64,000 bases of DNA, taken from NCBI GenBank assembly GCA_015060625.1, contig SUYC01000004.1, positions 1 to 64,000 of the forward strand, given 5' to 3'. Below are positions 7,901 to 16,989 of this stretch, piece after piece. The position numbers and the translations under genes were made by a program. Positions within the stretch are counted from its first letter, which is position 1; every line of letters begins with the position of its first letter. The notes under the pieces were generated by a model, which had not been told where the DNA came from, did no database searches, and worked only from the letters and a program-made list of their open reading frames with translations. The stretch is from Xylanibacter ruminicola. GTDB lineage: Bacteria; Bacteroidota; Bacteroidia; Bacteroidales; Bacteroidaceae.

Positions 7901-8267
7901 CCTCCTGGAGAGCCTTTGAATCCTCCAAAAGGGTTACCTTTACATGCTGACCAGCGACCTTGATGACCTGAGTCTTGTAGCCGATGTAGCTCACTTCGAG
8001 CTGATCGCCACGCTGGGCATCAATGACAAAGTTACCCTCAAAATCGCTGATGGCACCCTTCTGGCTGCCCAGCACCTTGACGGTAGCGCCAATGATGGCC
8101 TCGCCAGTCTGGTCAACCACAACACCTTTAACACTTGCAGTTTGCTGAATACCAGTCACTCCACCATACGCCATCGCATAGTTTACAGGCGCACCAGCTA
8201 AGAGCAACGCAGCCAAGGCCGATGTTATACACACACGCCTTGTTGACAATTGATTCATTTTGTACAT
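4971..8267 (-). CDS. SusC/RagA TonB-dependent outer membrane transporter (pair 1)
   Basis: Product of 1098 aa. It has a signal peptide (about 1-35), a carboxypeptidase-D regulatory-like domain (about 45-125: VKGVVVDQTGEAIIGATVKV...SYIGYKTQ), a plug domain (about 125-245 with LQEVVVVGFGTQKKVNLTGAV and VLKDAAASSIYGSRAPFGVILITTK), and a 22-strand barrel ending in FGLNVSF. The plug has SRAPFG where most family members have SRGANG. The start may be three codons later (MNQLST). Promoter at 8339-8371. It transports glycans released by surface enzymes, here probably RG-I fragments made by the PL11 lyase encoded just upstream. Confidence 0.95.
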   Translation of the reverse strand: MYKMNQLSTRRVCITSALAALLLAGAPVNYAMAYGGVTGIQQTASVKGVVVDQTGEAIIGATVKVLGSQKGAISDFEGNFVIDAQRGDQLEVSYIGYKTQVIKVAGQHVKVTLLEDSKALQEVVVVGFGTQKKVNLTGAVSVVDGDELAQRPVANAAQALQGVVPGLQIASTSGSLDASPSINVRGTATIGEGSSGSPLILIDGMEGDLNTINPQDIQSISVLKDAAASSIYGSRAPFGVILITTKSGSKDSKVKVNYNNSFRFSNLIRGKHMMNSVDYASWLNDAKTNQGQSVFFDAERMAAIKEYHNATPVGPGTRRTADGKLVYAIGSQNGVTWDDGYGYGIDDVDWYDVVYRNSAFSQEHNASVNGGSEKLNFYASIGYLDQGGFMNMGSDGYKRYNGTAKMNIELAKWIRMNYNMRFARTNYHRPAGLTRSLYNDMARQGWPMLPLYDRNGYLYSSPSPALGLATGGVDRTERDVLNHQLGFVIEPIKNWITHIDFNYKIDNAIRHWDSQRTYNHNVAGEAIIYNQNSNVHEDEYKDNYLNFQAYTEYTWSLAEKHNFHVMGGFQTEQLKRTQFGLQRNGILDPTKSEVDLTNGLSYSGQAIVPDVNGSRNQWQTAGFFGRVNYNYDEKYLFEANLRYDGTSRFRSDKMWKLFPSVSLGWNIAREKFWENLAGTVNTLKLRASYGSLGNQNINNWYQTYQTIAYNSVAGSWLQNGAKPNTTSAPGLVSALLTWEKVESYDLGLDFGAFNNRLTGTFDYYIRNTKDMVGNAPELPAILGTGVPVTNNTDLRTAGWELQISWRDVLKNGLSYGVTFNISDARTKITRYPNNPTGSINNYIEGRYMNEIWGFETIGIAKSDEEMNAHLATADQSSLGSNWAAGDIMYRDLNGDNKISRGAQTLADHGDLKVIGNSTPRYLVGLNLNAAYKGFDISAFFQGVMKRDWWIGGSWGGGLEYLFGTTNSWEWWSVGITDVQDYYRDANTWSVQNGYQQANQDAWLPRVQFSDKNEQAQTRYLMNGAYVRLKNLQLGYTLPRQITQPWGISNLRVFVSAENLFTITKMPHQFDPELMSNSVDQNNGYPLQKTFAFGLNVSF

Positions 8268-8338
8268 TTTAATTTTGATGAGTTAGTTAATTATTATTGT
8301 TAGTAAAAACAAATTGTTCCAAAAATCTTTTCTGGGCA

Positions 8339-8371
8339 CAAAATTAAGTAATTTTTCTGATATAATGCAAA
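8339..8371 (-). promoter_or_regulatory. Promoter of susC pair 1
   Basis: Minus strand: TTTG (8368-8371), 21 nt, TAATTTTG (8339-8346). This is a full Bacteroidetes sigma-70-type promoter about 72 nt before the susC start. It separates susC-susD from the PL11 gene, which ends at 8420. Confidence 0.75.
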
Positions 8372-8419
8372 ATTACACCAGAAAAATTACTCAAATTGTT
8401 ATAATATGTAAAAATAGCC

Positions 8420-10387
8420 CTATTTCAAAAATGGCTGGACGGTCTCATCGGGACCGAGGTAGAATCCGGGCTCCGAAGGCTGGTTGTAGCCCACATTCTG
8501 GGCTGCGGTCGAAAGGCGGTAGGGGATATCCTCCATCAGGCAGTTGATGCGATGGGCTGTGGGGATGGGTGATACATAGATGCGCAGTTCGCTGCTGTCG
8601 GGGGTGCGGGCCATCACTTCCTCGCGCCAGTCGCCTAAGATATCTGCTGCCAGGCAGGGGTTCGACTTGGTGCCGTTGTTGAACACCACACCCTCGAACT
8701 TGGTCACATCCGTGATGGTATGGTGCTGCCAGTCGTACTTGCTCACGGTTTCGCGGTCGAGCAGCTCGCGCAGCAGGTCGCCATCCCACCAGATGCCGAA
8801 GTTCACCGACAAGTGGCGGCCGCCCAGCTTCAGATGCTGCTTGTGCTGCGGGTCGTCGGGGTCGTCGGCAGTAAAAATCACCTCGCCCTTGATATTGCGG
8901 ATGCCATGGCTGTCGGTGCTCCACATCTCCAAACCGGGATTGGTGGGGTCGATATCTGCTGCCATGCAGCGGCCCACGTCGTTGGTCGATGGTATCTGGA
9001 AAATCACCTCGCCAGTGCGGGCATGACGCAGGTCGCTACCATCGCGGCGGTTCTCGTGGCAGTCCCACACCTGCAGCTCGGCCGACTTGGGGTCGAAACA
9101 CATCAGATGCAGCGCATCGCCATGACCCATGCCGGTGCTATACAGGCCTTGTCCGTCGTGATCCACGGCCATCGAACCGTAGGTAATCTCGTCGCAACCG
9201 TCGCCATCCACATCGGCCACACGCAGATTGTGGTTGCCCTGGCCGGCATAGCTGCGCAGCGGTTTGCCATCCTTGCCCACGCCCTCGCTGTTGGTGTCGA
9301 ACACCCAGTGCTGCTTGAGCCGTTTGCCATCCCAATCCCAGGCTGCCAGCACGGTGCGGGTGTAATAGCCGCGACAGAAGATGGCCGAGGCATGCTTGCC
9401 ATCGAGATAGCCCACAGCTGCCAGCATGCGGTCGGAACGGTTGGCATAGTTGTCGCCCCAATCGCTCAGGTTGCCACGCGCTGGCACGTAAGGCTGGCTG
9501 TCGAGGGCTTTTCCTGTCAGTCCGTCAAACACGGTGATATATTCGTTGCCCTTCAGGATTCGGCCTGTCATCGGGCGGCCCTGCTTATTATACTTAACCC
9601 ACTCGCCTTCGGGCTTGGGATTCTCGGCATCGGCAGGCGCACGGTGGCGGTAGTCGGCCGTGGCATTGCCTATCACGTGCCCCACCCCATCGCGGGTGCC
9701 ATCGCTGGTGCGCACCATCAGTTCGGCGCGCCCGTCGCCATCCAAGTCATAAAATATAAAAGGTGTGTAGTGGGCGCCACTGCGGATATTGATACCCAGG
9801 TCGATGCGCCACAGCAGCGTGCCGTCCAGTCGGTAACAGTCCATCAGCGTCGGTCCGGTATAGCCGTCGTGCGCATTGTCGTGGGCATTGGTGGGGTCCC
9901 ACTTCAGCAGTATCTCGTATTGGCCGTCGCCATCCACATCACCCACACTGGCATCGTTGGCGGTATAGCCAAACGGGCGCCCGTCGGGGGTGACGCCATC
10001 GGCAGGTTTCTGCAGCTTCACGGGCAGATAGCCCTCGGGGGCATCGGCAGGCAACTGGCAACTGCCATTCTTGCCGCCACCACGCACCTCATAGGTGGCA
10101 CCACCGGCCAGCGGCGCCTCATCTACAAAAAAAGTACCGCCCTGGCGCATGGGTTCGGTATTGAGTTTCACACCGTTGCGATACACATCAAAGGCCTCGC
10201 CCACGGCATCGCTGGTGAGTGTGCGCCAGCTGACCACCACCTGACGACCACTGCGGATGGCCACTACGCCACGGTTCAACTGTTCGCGGTTGATATGCTG
10301 CATGTCGTAACGCGGCTGGGCCTGCACAAAAGATGGGGTAACGAAATGTGACGCCATCAGAATCGAGATAATAGTTTTCCTATTCAT
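8420..10387 (-). CDS. Rhamnogalacturonan endolyase, PL11
   Basis: Product of 655 aa with a signal peptide (MNRKTIISILMASHFVTPSFVQA). An Fn3-like N-terminal strand region (VVVSWRTLTSDAVGEAFDVYRNG, about 40-70) leads into an eight-bladed propeller. The propeller carries repeated calcium-binding loops DVDGDGQYE, DLDGDGRAE and DVDGDGCDE, as in YesW/YesX-type PL11 enzymes. The family cleaves the RG-I backbone between rhamnose and galacturonic acid by beta-elimination, giving unsaturated ends. Those ends are the substrate of the GH105 enzyme encoded at 23991. Start at 10387 chosen by the signal peptide. It diverges from the hybrid regulator gene, with a TAAATTTG -7 box at 10414-10421. Confidence 0.92.
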   Translation of the reverse strand: MNRKTIISILMASHFVTPSFVQAQPRYDMQHINREQLNRGVVAIRSGRQVVVSWRTLTSDAVGEAFDVYRNGVKLNTEPMRQGGTFFVDEAPLAGGATYEVRGGGKNGSCQLPADAPEGYLPVKLQKPADGVTPDGRPFGYTANDASVGDVDGDGQYEILLKWDPTNAHDNAHDGYTGPTLMDCYRLDGTLLWRIDLGINIRSGAHYTPFIFYDLDGDGRAELMVRTSDGTRDGVGHVIGNATADYRHRAPADAENPKPEGEWVKYNKQGRPMTGRILKGNEYITVFDGLTGKALDSQPYVPARGNLSDWGDNYANRSDRMLAAVGYLDGKHASAIFCRGYYTRTVLAAWDWDGKRLKQHWVFDTNSEGVGKDGKPLRSYAGQGNHNLRVADVDGDGCDEITYGSMAVDHDGQGLYSTGMGHGDALHLMCFDPKSAELQVWDCHENRRDGSDLRHARTGEVIFQIPSTNDVGRCMAADIDPTNPGLEMWSTDSHGIRNIKGEVIFTADDPDDPQHKQHLKLGGRHLSVNFGIWWDGDLLRELLDRETVSKYDWQHHTITDVTKFEGVVFNNGTKSNPCLAADILGDWREEVMARTPDSSELRIYVSPIPTAHRINCLMEDIPYRLSTAAQNVGYNQPSEPGFYLGPDETVQPFLK

Positions 10388-10413
10388 ATCTTGTTTTATT
10401 ATCTTTTTTGCTG

Positions 10414-10516
10414 CAAATTTACACCTCATTTATAATGTGCACACGACTTTTTATCCGAAAAACTATAGATTTGTACGTTTTACATGCACGTTTCTCGGAA
10501 ATAATCGTTAATTTTG
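10414..10516. promoter_or_regulatory. Divergent control region, PL11 / hybrid regulator
   Basis: It contains a minus-strand -7 box TAAATTTG (10414-10421) for PL11 and a plus-strand -7 box TAATTTTG (10509-10516) for the regulator gene. Between them is the imperfect palindrome TGTACGTTTTACA (10472-10484), 51 nt upstream of the PL11 -7 box. Related TGTAC/GTACA sites lie at similar distances before susC pair 2 and CE12, so this is a candidate operator for the hybrid regulator (inference). Confidence 0.5.
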
Positions 10517-10538
10517 CGCCAAATAACGACTAACAACG

Positions 10539-13500
10539 ATGAACTTCAAACAAACCCTCATACTGTGCCTGCTCAGCATCAGCAGCATGCTATCGGCACA
10601 AAACAAGATTCTAACCAACAGTCGCCACATCAGTTCGGCCGACGGATTGCCCAGCAATCAGATATTCGACATGACGCAGGATGCCGACGGCTACATCTGG
10701 ATGGCTGCCGCCAACGGCCTGTGCCGATACGACGGCTACCACTTTTATAATATCTACAACTTAGGGCCCGAATCCGACCCTATCCACGGCGTGGTGGGCT
10801 ACGTGTTTCCCGACGACGACAAGCGCCACCTGTGGATGCGCACCAGCACCTATGTGTTTTGCTGTTACGACCTGCAGGCGGGAGGCTTTATCGACTTTAC
10901 CAACAAGGGCGACCATGCACGCACCTATCGCCGATTTATCCGCGGCAAGCAGGGCGTGGTGTGGATGTTCGACGACGAGAGCGGCGTGCGCCGTGTAAAG
11001 GGTAACGCCGACGGAACCGTGAGCTGCACCGACTATACCAAGGCTAACGGCAGACTGCCCATCAACCACGTGAACGATGCCTTCGAAGACTCGCAGGCAC
11101 GGCTCTGGGCCATGACCTCATCGGGCATCACCATCATCGATGCCAAAGGCAAGGCGCGCACCATCGGCAAGGGCATCTTCTTCCGTCGCGGCATACAGAT
11201 TGGCCGACAGATGCTGGCACTGACCAACACCGGACTGGTTTACACCTTTGATGGGCAGGGTCGCGAATTGCGACGCATACCCATCGCTGCCGACGTGAAC
11301 AATATCAATATGGTTTCGGCCAGTTTCCAGTGGCACGGCTGCTGGATGATTATGACCAACAACCAGACGATTATGGTGAACCCCAAACTGGGCACGGCGG
11401 CTGCAACTGAGAAGTATCACGTGCGCGGAGGGGCACTGATGGAAGGACTGACCAACGACGACAACTACTTTGTGAGCAACAGCACCGGCATACTCTACGT
11501 GTTTCCGGCACAGGGCGACATGCGCGTGCTGAACCTGATGCAAGGCGTGAAATCTACCGTGGAGCGCTTCCGCCGATATAATGTCAAGAAAGGTAACGAC
11601 GGACTCTACTACATCGCCAGCTACGGCAACGGACTCTTTGTGTACGACATCCAGCACGACCGCCTGCAGCACTACTCGGCCACATCGCCATGGGCCATCG
11701 TGGGCAACAGTTATCTGAACAATATCCTCATCGACCGTAGCGGCTGCATCTGGCTGAGCGAGGAATCAACAGGACTCACCTGCATCCTGCCACCCGACAA
11801 GACCAATGCCGACTACATCTACCCACAGCCCAACCGCAAAGGCGACTGGAGCAACTTTGTGCGCATGGTGAACTTTACGGGAGGCAACCGCGTGCTGCTG
11901 AGTACACGCGACAACATGCTCTACGAGGTGAACCCCACCACGTGGCAAACCACCACCGTCAGCTCGCTGCCGGCTGCCGTCTATGCCTATTTCAAGGACA
12001 GCAAAGGACACCAGTGGATGGGCACTCGCGGCGGTGGACTGTATATCGATGGCAAACCCATCGACTTCCCATCCACACAAATCTACGACATCACCGAAGA
12101 CCCCTTAGGGCGCCTGTGGATTGCCACCTGGGGCGACGGACTGTTTGTGGTGCGACTGGAGGCCGACGGACTGCTGAACATCACGCACCTGATGAAGCGC
12201 TCGTACAACGAGAGCCTGATTCGTATCATCCGCGCCGACAGCCATCACCGCTACTGGCTGGCCACCAACAACGGCGTTTATCATATCGACATGATGAAGA
12301 AATCGCTCACCGACGACGACTTGATCTGTCATAACATCCAGCATGGCGACTTCCCCTTCGACGAGATTTCATGCCTGATGCCCGACTCGGCAGGTAACAT
12401 CTGGGTGGGCGGACGCGGCGGCGGACTGCAGAAATGCCGCTACCAGAACGGCAAGTTCTGCATCCAGCAGGGCTACACCACACACGACGGACTGATTACC
12501 AACAATATCCTGAGCATCACGTCCGACCGACAAGGCAATGTGTGGGCTGGTACCGACAATGGTATCACCTGCATCCGCAAGGACGGGAAGGTGAACTCGT
12601 ATCAGTTCGGACATACACTCGAAAGCAACATCTACAGCGAAAACAGTACAGCCATGCTGCCCGACGGGCGACTGCTGTTTGGCACCGCCTATGGCATGAT
12701 GATTCTGGAACCTGAGCGACTGAACGCCAGCACACCCGAAAAAGCCGGACGACCCATCATCACCATGGTGAACATCGACGGCGTGGCTCGCTATCTGACC
12801 ACCAACGACCGACGACTGGTTCTCGCTCACGACCAGAACTCGATCGAACTGGGATTCTCGAACCTCGACTATGCCGGCATCGCCTCTACCCAGTACCGCT
12901 ATTACATGGAGGGAATTGAGCACGACTGGCGACAGCTTACCAGCGACAACAGTGCCCGCTACAACGGGTTGCCACCAGGCACCTACAAATTCCACCTGAG
13001 CTCGCTGAACAAGAACAACCAGTGGAGCGAGGAGTATGTGTTCACAGTGGTGATACGCCAGCCTTGGTACAACACCTGGTGGGCATGGCTTATCTACCTG
13101 TTTATCATCGGCGTGCTGTGCTGGTACTTCTACCGTTCATGGCGACGCAACTTCGAGCTCGACCAGCAGATTCGCGTGGAAAAGGAGCTCACCACCTTCC
13201 GCCTGAACTTCTTCACCCATATCGCCCACGAGTTCCGCACACCACTGGCCATCATCAGTGGCGCTGCCGACAAACTGACCCAGAAGGGCAACGACCCGCA
13301 AGTGTCGCGCTCGGCCGTGCAGACGGTGCGACGCGGAACGCTGCGACTTACCAAACTGGTGAACCAACTCATGGAGTTCCGCCGCATCAACACGGGTAAC
13401 CAGCGCCTGGCGGTGGTCGAGGACGATATCATCAAGCTGGCTCGCACCACCTGCGACGAGTTCCGCGAGGTGGCTGCCCGCAAGGATCAACAGCTCACCT

Positions 13501-14762
13501 TTACCCCGTTTGCTCATCAGCACCGCATGACGTTCGACCCGCATCTGGTGGAAACCATCCTGTATAACCTGCTCTCGAACGCCATCAAATACACGCCACA
13601 AAACGGCTGCATCAGTCTGAAAGCTAAACTGCTCGATGACCAGCAGCAGCTGCAACTGATTGTGGAGGATAGCGGTCCGGGCATCAGCGAGGTGCAGATA
13701 CCACAGCTGTACCAGCCCTTTATGCACGGCTATGTATCGCAGGGCGGCATGGGCATCGGATTATACACTGCCTATCAGTCGGCCTTGATACATAAGGGAC
13801 GGTTAGCCTACGAGCGTATCGCTGCCGAGGGCGGCTCGCGCTTTATCGTGACCATTCCTGCCACTGCCGATGTGTATAGTGCCGACGACTATGCCGGCAG
13901 CACAGCCGTTAACGTACAGTACGAACCGGAGCCCACGCCCGACCACATACGCGAACTGGCACCTGTGGCCTTTAACGAGAACTATACCGTGGCCATTATC
14001 GAAGACGATCCCGACATGCTCGACCAGATTCGCGAGAGTGTGGGACGCTACTTCCGCACCATCTGCTACACCGAGGGCAACAAGGCCCTGAGCGATATCG
14101 GCGAACAGCAGCCCAGTCTGGTTTTGTGCGACGTGATGCTGCCCGACGTCAACGGATTTGAGATCGTGCGCCAGCTGCGCGCCAACGAGGCAACGAAGAA
14201 CATACCGATGATTATGCTGACCGCCCTGGATGGCGACGACCAGCTGCTGCGTGGCTACAAGGCTGGTGCCGACGACTATATGGTGAAGCCCTGCAACTTT
14301 GAACTGCTGATACTGCGCATCACCCAGCTCATCCAATGGTACGGCCGACTCCAGCCCACAGTTCAAACCACCACGGCTTCCGCCCCCAATAATAAAATGT
14401 CAATTGACCATTATCCATTGTCAATTGTTACCGACGAGGCCGACCAGCGTTTCCGCGAAAAGATGGAAACCATCGTGGCGCAGCGCTTAGGCGACGCCGA
14501 CTTTAACGTAGATATGCTGGCATCGCTCTTAAAGATGGGGCGCACCAAGTTCTATGGCAAGATGAAGGAGTTTACAGGCATGTCGCCCAACAGCTATCTG
14601 CAGAACGAACGCCTGAAACGCGCTGCCGAACTGCTGATCGAGGGCGACCTGAACGTGACCGAGGTGAGCTACAAAGTAGGATTCCAATCACCCACCTACT
14701 TCTACAAGTGTTTCAAAGAGAAGTATGGTGTTCCACCCAGTAAATTCGGAAAAAGCAAATAA
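10539..14762 (+). CDS. Hybrid two-component system regulator (HTCS)
   Basis: Product of 1407 aa. In order: signal peptide (about 1-21), periplasmic beta-propeller repeats (about 25-750, many GLPSNQI, IWMAAANGL and LWIATWGDGL type blades), Y_Y_Y domain (about 760-835), one membrane helix (about 847-866), and HisKA with FFTHIAHEFRTPL (His897). Next come a HATPase domain with NLLSNAIKYTP and VEDSGPGIS, a receiver domain with LVLCDVMLPD (Asp1198), and a C-terminal AraC helix-turn-helix (about 1305-1405). All key phosphorelay residues are present. It lies between two RG-I gene sets and is their likely activator, sensing an imported oligosaccharide. The linker between receiver and HTH carries an in-frame TCAATTG-type repeat (14401-14428). 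Confidence 0.96.
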   Translation: MNFKQTLILCLLSISSMLSAQNKILTNSRHISSADGLPSNQIFDMTQDADGYIWMAAANGLCRYDGYHFYNIYNLGPESDPIHGVVGYVFPDDDKRHLWMRTSTYVFCCYDLQAGGFIDFTNKGDHARTYRRFIRGKQGVVWMFDDESGVRRVKGNADGTVSCTDYTKANGRLPINHVNDAFEDSQARLWAMTSSGITIIDAKGKARTIGKGIFFRRGIQIGRQMLALTNTGLVYTFDGQGRELRRIPIAADVNNINMVSASFQWHGCWMIMTNNQTIMVNPKLGTAAATEKYHVRGGALMEGLTNDDNYFVSNSTGILYVFPAQGDMRVLNLMQGVKSTVERFRRYNVKKGNDGLYYIASYGNGLFVYDIQHDRLQHYSATSPWAIVGNSYLNNILIDRSGCIWLSEESTGLTCILPPDKTNADYIYPQPNRKGDWSNFVRMVNFTGGNRVLLSTRDNMLYEVNPTTWQTTTVSSLPAAVYAYFKDSKGHQWMGTRGGGLYIDGKPIDFPSTQIYDITEDPLGRLWIATWGDGLFVVRLEADGLLNITHLMKRSYNESLIRIIRADSHHRYWLATNNGVYHIDMMKKSLTDDDLICHNIQHGDFPFDEISCLMPDSAGNIWVGGRGGGLQKCRYQNGKFCIQQGYTTHDGLITNNILSITSDRQGNVWAGTDNGITCIRKDGKVNSYQFGHTLESNIYSENSTAMLPDGRLLFGTAYGMMILEPERLNASTPEKAGRPIITMVNIDGVARYLTTNDRRLVLAHDQNSIELGFSNLDYAGIASTQYRYYMEGIEHDWRQLTSDNSARYNGLPPGTYKFHLSSLNKNNQWSEEYVFTVVIRQPWYNTWWAWLIYLFIIGVLCWYFYRSWRRNFELDQQIRVEKELTTFRLNFFTHIAHEFRTPLAIISGAADKLTQKGNDPQVSRSAVQTVRRGTLRLTKLVNQLMEFRRINTGNQRLAVVEDDIIKLARTTCDEFREVAARKDQQLTFTPFAHQHRMTFDPHLVETILYNLLSNAIKYTPQNGCISLKAKLLDDQQQLQLIVEDSGPGISEVQIPQLYQPFMHGYVSQGGMGIGLYTAYQSALIHKGRLAYERIAAEGGSRFIVTIPATADVYSADDYAGSTAVNVQYEPEPTPDHIRELAPVAFNENYTVAIIEDDPDMLDQIRESVGRYFRTICYTEGNKALSDIGEQQPSLVLCDVMLPDVNGFEIVRQLRANEATKNIPMIMLTALDGDDQLLRGYKAGADDYMVKPCNFELLILRITQLIQWYGRLQPTVQTTTASAPNNKMSIDHYPLSIVTDEADQRFREKMETIVAQRLGDADFNVDMLASLLKMGRTKFYGKMKEFTGMSPNSYLQNERLKRAAELLIEGDLNVTEVSYKVGFQSPTYFYKCFKEKYGVPPSKFGKSK
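14401..14428. repeat. TCAATTG-type dispersed repeat inside the HTCS linker
   Basis: CAATTGACCATTATCCATTG is followed by TCAATTGT. It encodes SIDHYPLSIV between the receiver and the HTH domain. Similar sequence occurs at 419-443, 25142-25168, 25207-25246, 32875-32910 and, more degenerate, 63139-63168. Confidence 0.6.
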
Positions 14763-14808
14763 AAAAAAGGAACTGCCCCGACGAGTCGCTACTCGCGGGG
14801 CAGTTTTC
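14763..14808. terminator. Bidirectional terminator between HTCS and susD
   Basis: AACTGCCCC (14771-14779) pairs with GGGGCAGTT (14797-14805), with an inner CGAGT/ACTCG stem. It is flanked by eight A on the left (T-run for the minus strand) and TTTT on the right. It serves both convergent genes. Confidence 0.85.
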
Positions 14809-14828
14809 AAAAAACAACTAACTATTAA

Positions 14829-16964
14829 TTAATAACCAGGGTTCTGCCAGGCCTTCTTGTCGGCATCGCTCAGGTTGGTACCATCCTCGTTCTGCAGAGT
14901 ATCAATGAACTTCTGAGGAATAGGACGATACATATGTCGATCCTGTATGTTAGGAGCAGCCTCGGGGTTGAAAGCCTTGGCACGCTTTACCAGCAAACCG
15001 GTACGAGCCAGCTCATCCCAACGGTTCCACTCACCCAGCAGCTCACGTGTGCGCTCGTTGAACACGAAGTTCAGCATGCGGTCGTAATCGCTGGTGGCAC
15101 CAATCTCCTTCAGGATAGCCTCATCCTCGGCAGGCAGCTGTGAGTAGCTCTTAATCTGCAAGTCAGAAGCATCGGTAGTTTCGGCAATACCGGTTGAGAG
15201 ATAGTAGGTGTTCTTGTGAGTCATTGAGAAAGCGTAAGCTTCAGCATTGGTGAGCTGCTTTCCTGCCTTATCCTTGTTCTTCTTAGGAGTGATGTTGGCA
15301 GCTGTTGAGTTATCAGTTATACCGCCATCGCTCTTCAGGAAGGCCATCGAACCATCGGTGTAGTAGCTACGGTCCTCACCCTTCTTCCACTGGCCACGGG
15401 CACGCAGCACGTTCACAGTGTTGATGGCTTCCTGGTAGTTACCCATACGTACCTGGCACTCGGCCTTCACCAGATAGGTCTCACCACTACGAGCCATAAT
15501 CACATCGCGGTGGGCATCGCCCTTCTCACCAGTACGGCTTCCGTCGGCAGTCTTGTTGATACCGCAGAATACGTTCGAGGCAGAGGGGTTACCAGTATAG
15601 GTATTGAGCACGTACTTACCATCCTGGAAGGTAACGAAGGCATTGGGCACCCACTTACCTGTGAACGGATTAACGAAGTTGTGCACATCGCCACCACGAC
15701 CGAAAGTGCCGTAAGGATTACCATCGAAACGGGCGTCGCTCTTCTTGTTCAGGATGAAGATGATACCCTCGTCGCCCAGATCGGGCACCTGATCGGCTGT
15801 GATACCATTAGTAGCAATCACGTCAGCGTCCTTCTTAGCTGCATGGTTCAAACCGTAAACAGTCTTAAAGGTCTTCCACATACGGGCATCGTTCACATTG
15901 TCGAAAACAGAGTAGGCATACTCGGTTGGACGGCAGCGCTGGAAGTCCATACCACCGATGTACTGACCACGCTGAACCCAACCACCTGAGAAGTTAGAGA
16001 ACTGAGGATCGAAGTAGTTATAGGTACGGTTACCGAAACGACCCTGAGTGGTCTTATCCTCGTTGTGCTCGGCAGCCATCAGGATTTCTGACAGACCCTC
16101 GTTAGGACAGTCAACACCAGTCCACTTAGCGTACAGATCCCAGTAGTCGGGAGCCAGAGGACATGCTGCAATCACCTCGTCGCAAAGAGAGATGGCACGA
16201 TTCAAATCGGCAGACTTATCGTACTTTGAAGCCCAAGAAGCGCAACGCTCACTCTGACGATACAGCAGGGCCTTAGCCAGGAAGTGGGCTGCGGTGTACT
16301 TAGTCCAAGTACCATTTCCACGCCACTTATCCTTTGGCAGCATCTGATAAGCCTTTTCGAAGTCGTCGATAATCAGGTTCAGAGTCTCCTCCTCGCTGGC
16401 ACGCTTAAAGCTCTTCTTAACAGTACCGTTGGCAGGCTCGGTCTCGAGCACCACGCCACCATACTGGCAGAACAGGCGATAATAGTTGTAGCCACGCAGG
16501 AAGTGAGCCTCGCCAAGAGCCTTGTTACGCGAATCCTCCTTAGTAACGTTATCGGCCTTGCTGATAATCAGGTTGGCAGTAGAGATACCGTAGTACATCT
16601 GATCCCAAAGGGCTGATACGGCAGGACAGTTCTTATTAGCAGCACCTAAAGCCATAGTACAGTCCTGAGGATTCAGGCGGTTATCGTAAGTATTCCAAGG
16701 CTCGGCTGTGAGGTCGGCACCATTGGTAAACTCATCACAACCATAAATGGTGATACCGTAAGCCCACTCGTAACCAAAGTGCCAACGGATATTTGAATAG
16801 AGTCCAGCAGCCATTTTCAAGGCACCAGCCTCGTCTTCCAGCAGTGCATCTGAATAAAGGTGTCCAGCATCTTCCTTCAGGAATTCGTCGCCACATGAGG
16901 TTGTACCCAGAAGGGTAATCATCGACAGCGCACCGCAAACTATTTTGCTATTGATATATTTCAT
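14829..16964 (-). CDS. SusD/RagB-like lipoprotein (pair 2)
   Basis: Product of 711 aa, longer than the usual 500-600. It has a lipoprotein signal MKYINSKIVCGALSMITLLGTTSCGDEFL, then the SusD core with LGEAHFLRGYNYYRLFCQYGGV and the C-terminal segment FVFNERTRELLGEWNRWDELARTG. It follows SusC by 25 bp and ends in the shared terminator at 14763-14808. It is expected to bind RG-I or its side chains at the surface, judged from the CE12 gene upstream in the same direction. Confidence 0.93.
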   Translation of the reverse strand: MKYINSKIVCGALSMITLLGTTSCGDEFLKEDAGHLYSDALLEDEAGALKMAAGLYSNIRWHFGYEWAYGITIYGCDEFTNGADLTAEPWNTYDNRLNPQDCTMALGAANKNCPAVSALWDQMYYGISTANLIISKADNVTKEDSRNKALGEAHFLRGYNYYRLFCQYGGVVLETEPANGTVKKSFKRASEEETLNLIIDDFEKAYQMLPKDKWRGNGTWTKYTAAHFLAKALLYRQSERCASWASKYDKSADLNRAISLCDEVIAACPLAPDYWDLYAKWTGVDCPNEGLSEILMAAEHNEDKTTQGRFGNRTYNYFDPQFSNFSGGWVQRGQYIGGMDFQRCRPTEYAYSVFDNVNDARMWKTFKTVYGLNHAAKKDADVIATNGITADQVPDLGDEGIIFILNKKSDARFDGNPYGTFGRGGDVHNFVNPFTGKWVPNAFVTFQDGKYVLNTYTGNPSASNVFCGINKTADGSRTGEKGDAHRDVIMARSGETYLVKAECQVRMGNYQEAINTVNVLRARGQWKKGEDRSYYTDGSMAFLKSDGGITDNSTAANITPKKNKDKAGKQLTNAEAYAFSMTHKNTYYLSTGIAETTDASDLQIKSYSQLPAEDEAILKEIGATSDYDRMLNFVFNERTRELLGEWNRWDELARTGLLVKRAKAFNPEAAPNIQDRHMYRPIPQKFIDTLQNEDGTNLSDADKKAWQNPGY

Positions 16965-16989
16965 AATTGTAATGTCTTAATGTTAGTGA

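Noticed and set aside
8720..10351. 543-aa plus-strand open frame opposite PL11
   Set aside because: Antisense shadow caused by GC-rich third positions; the minus strand carries all PL11 motifs.
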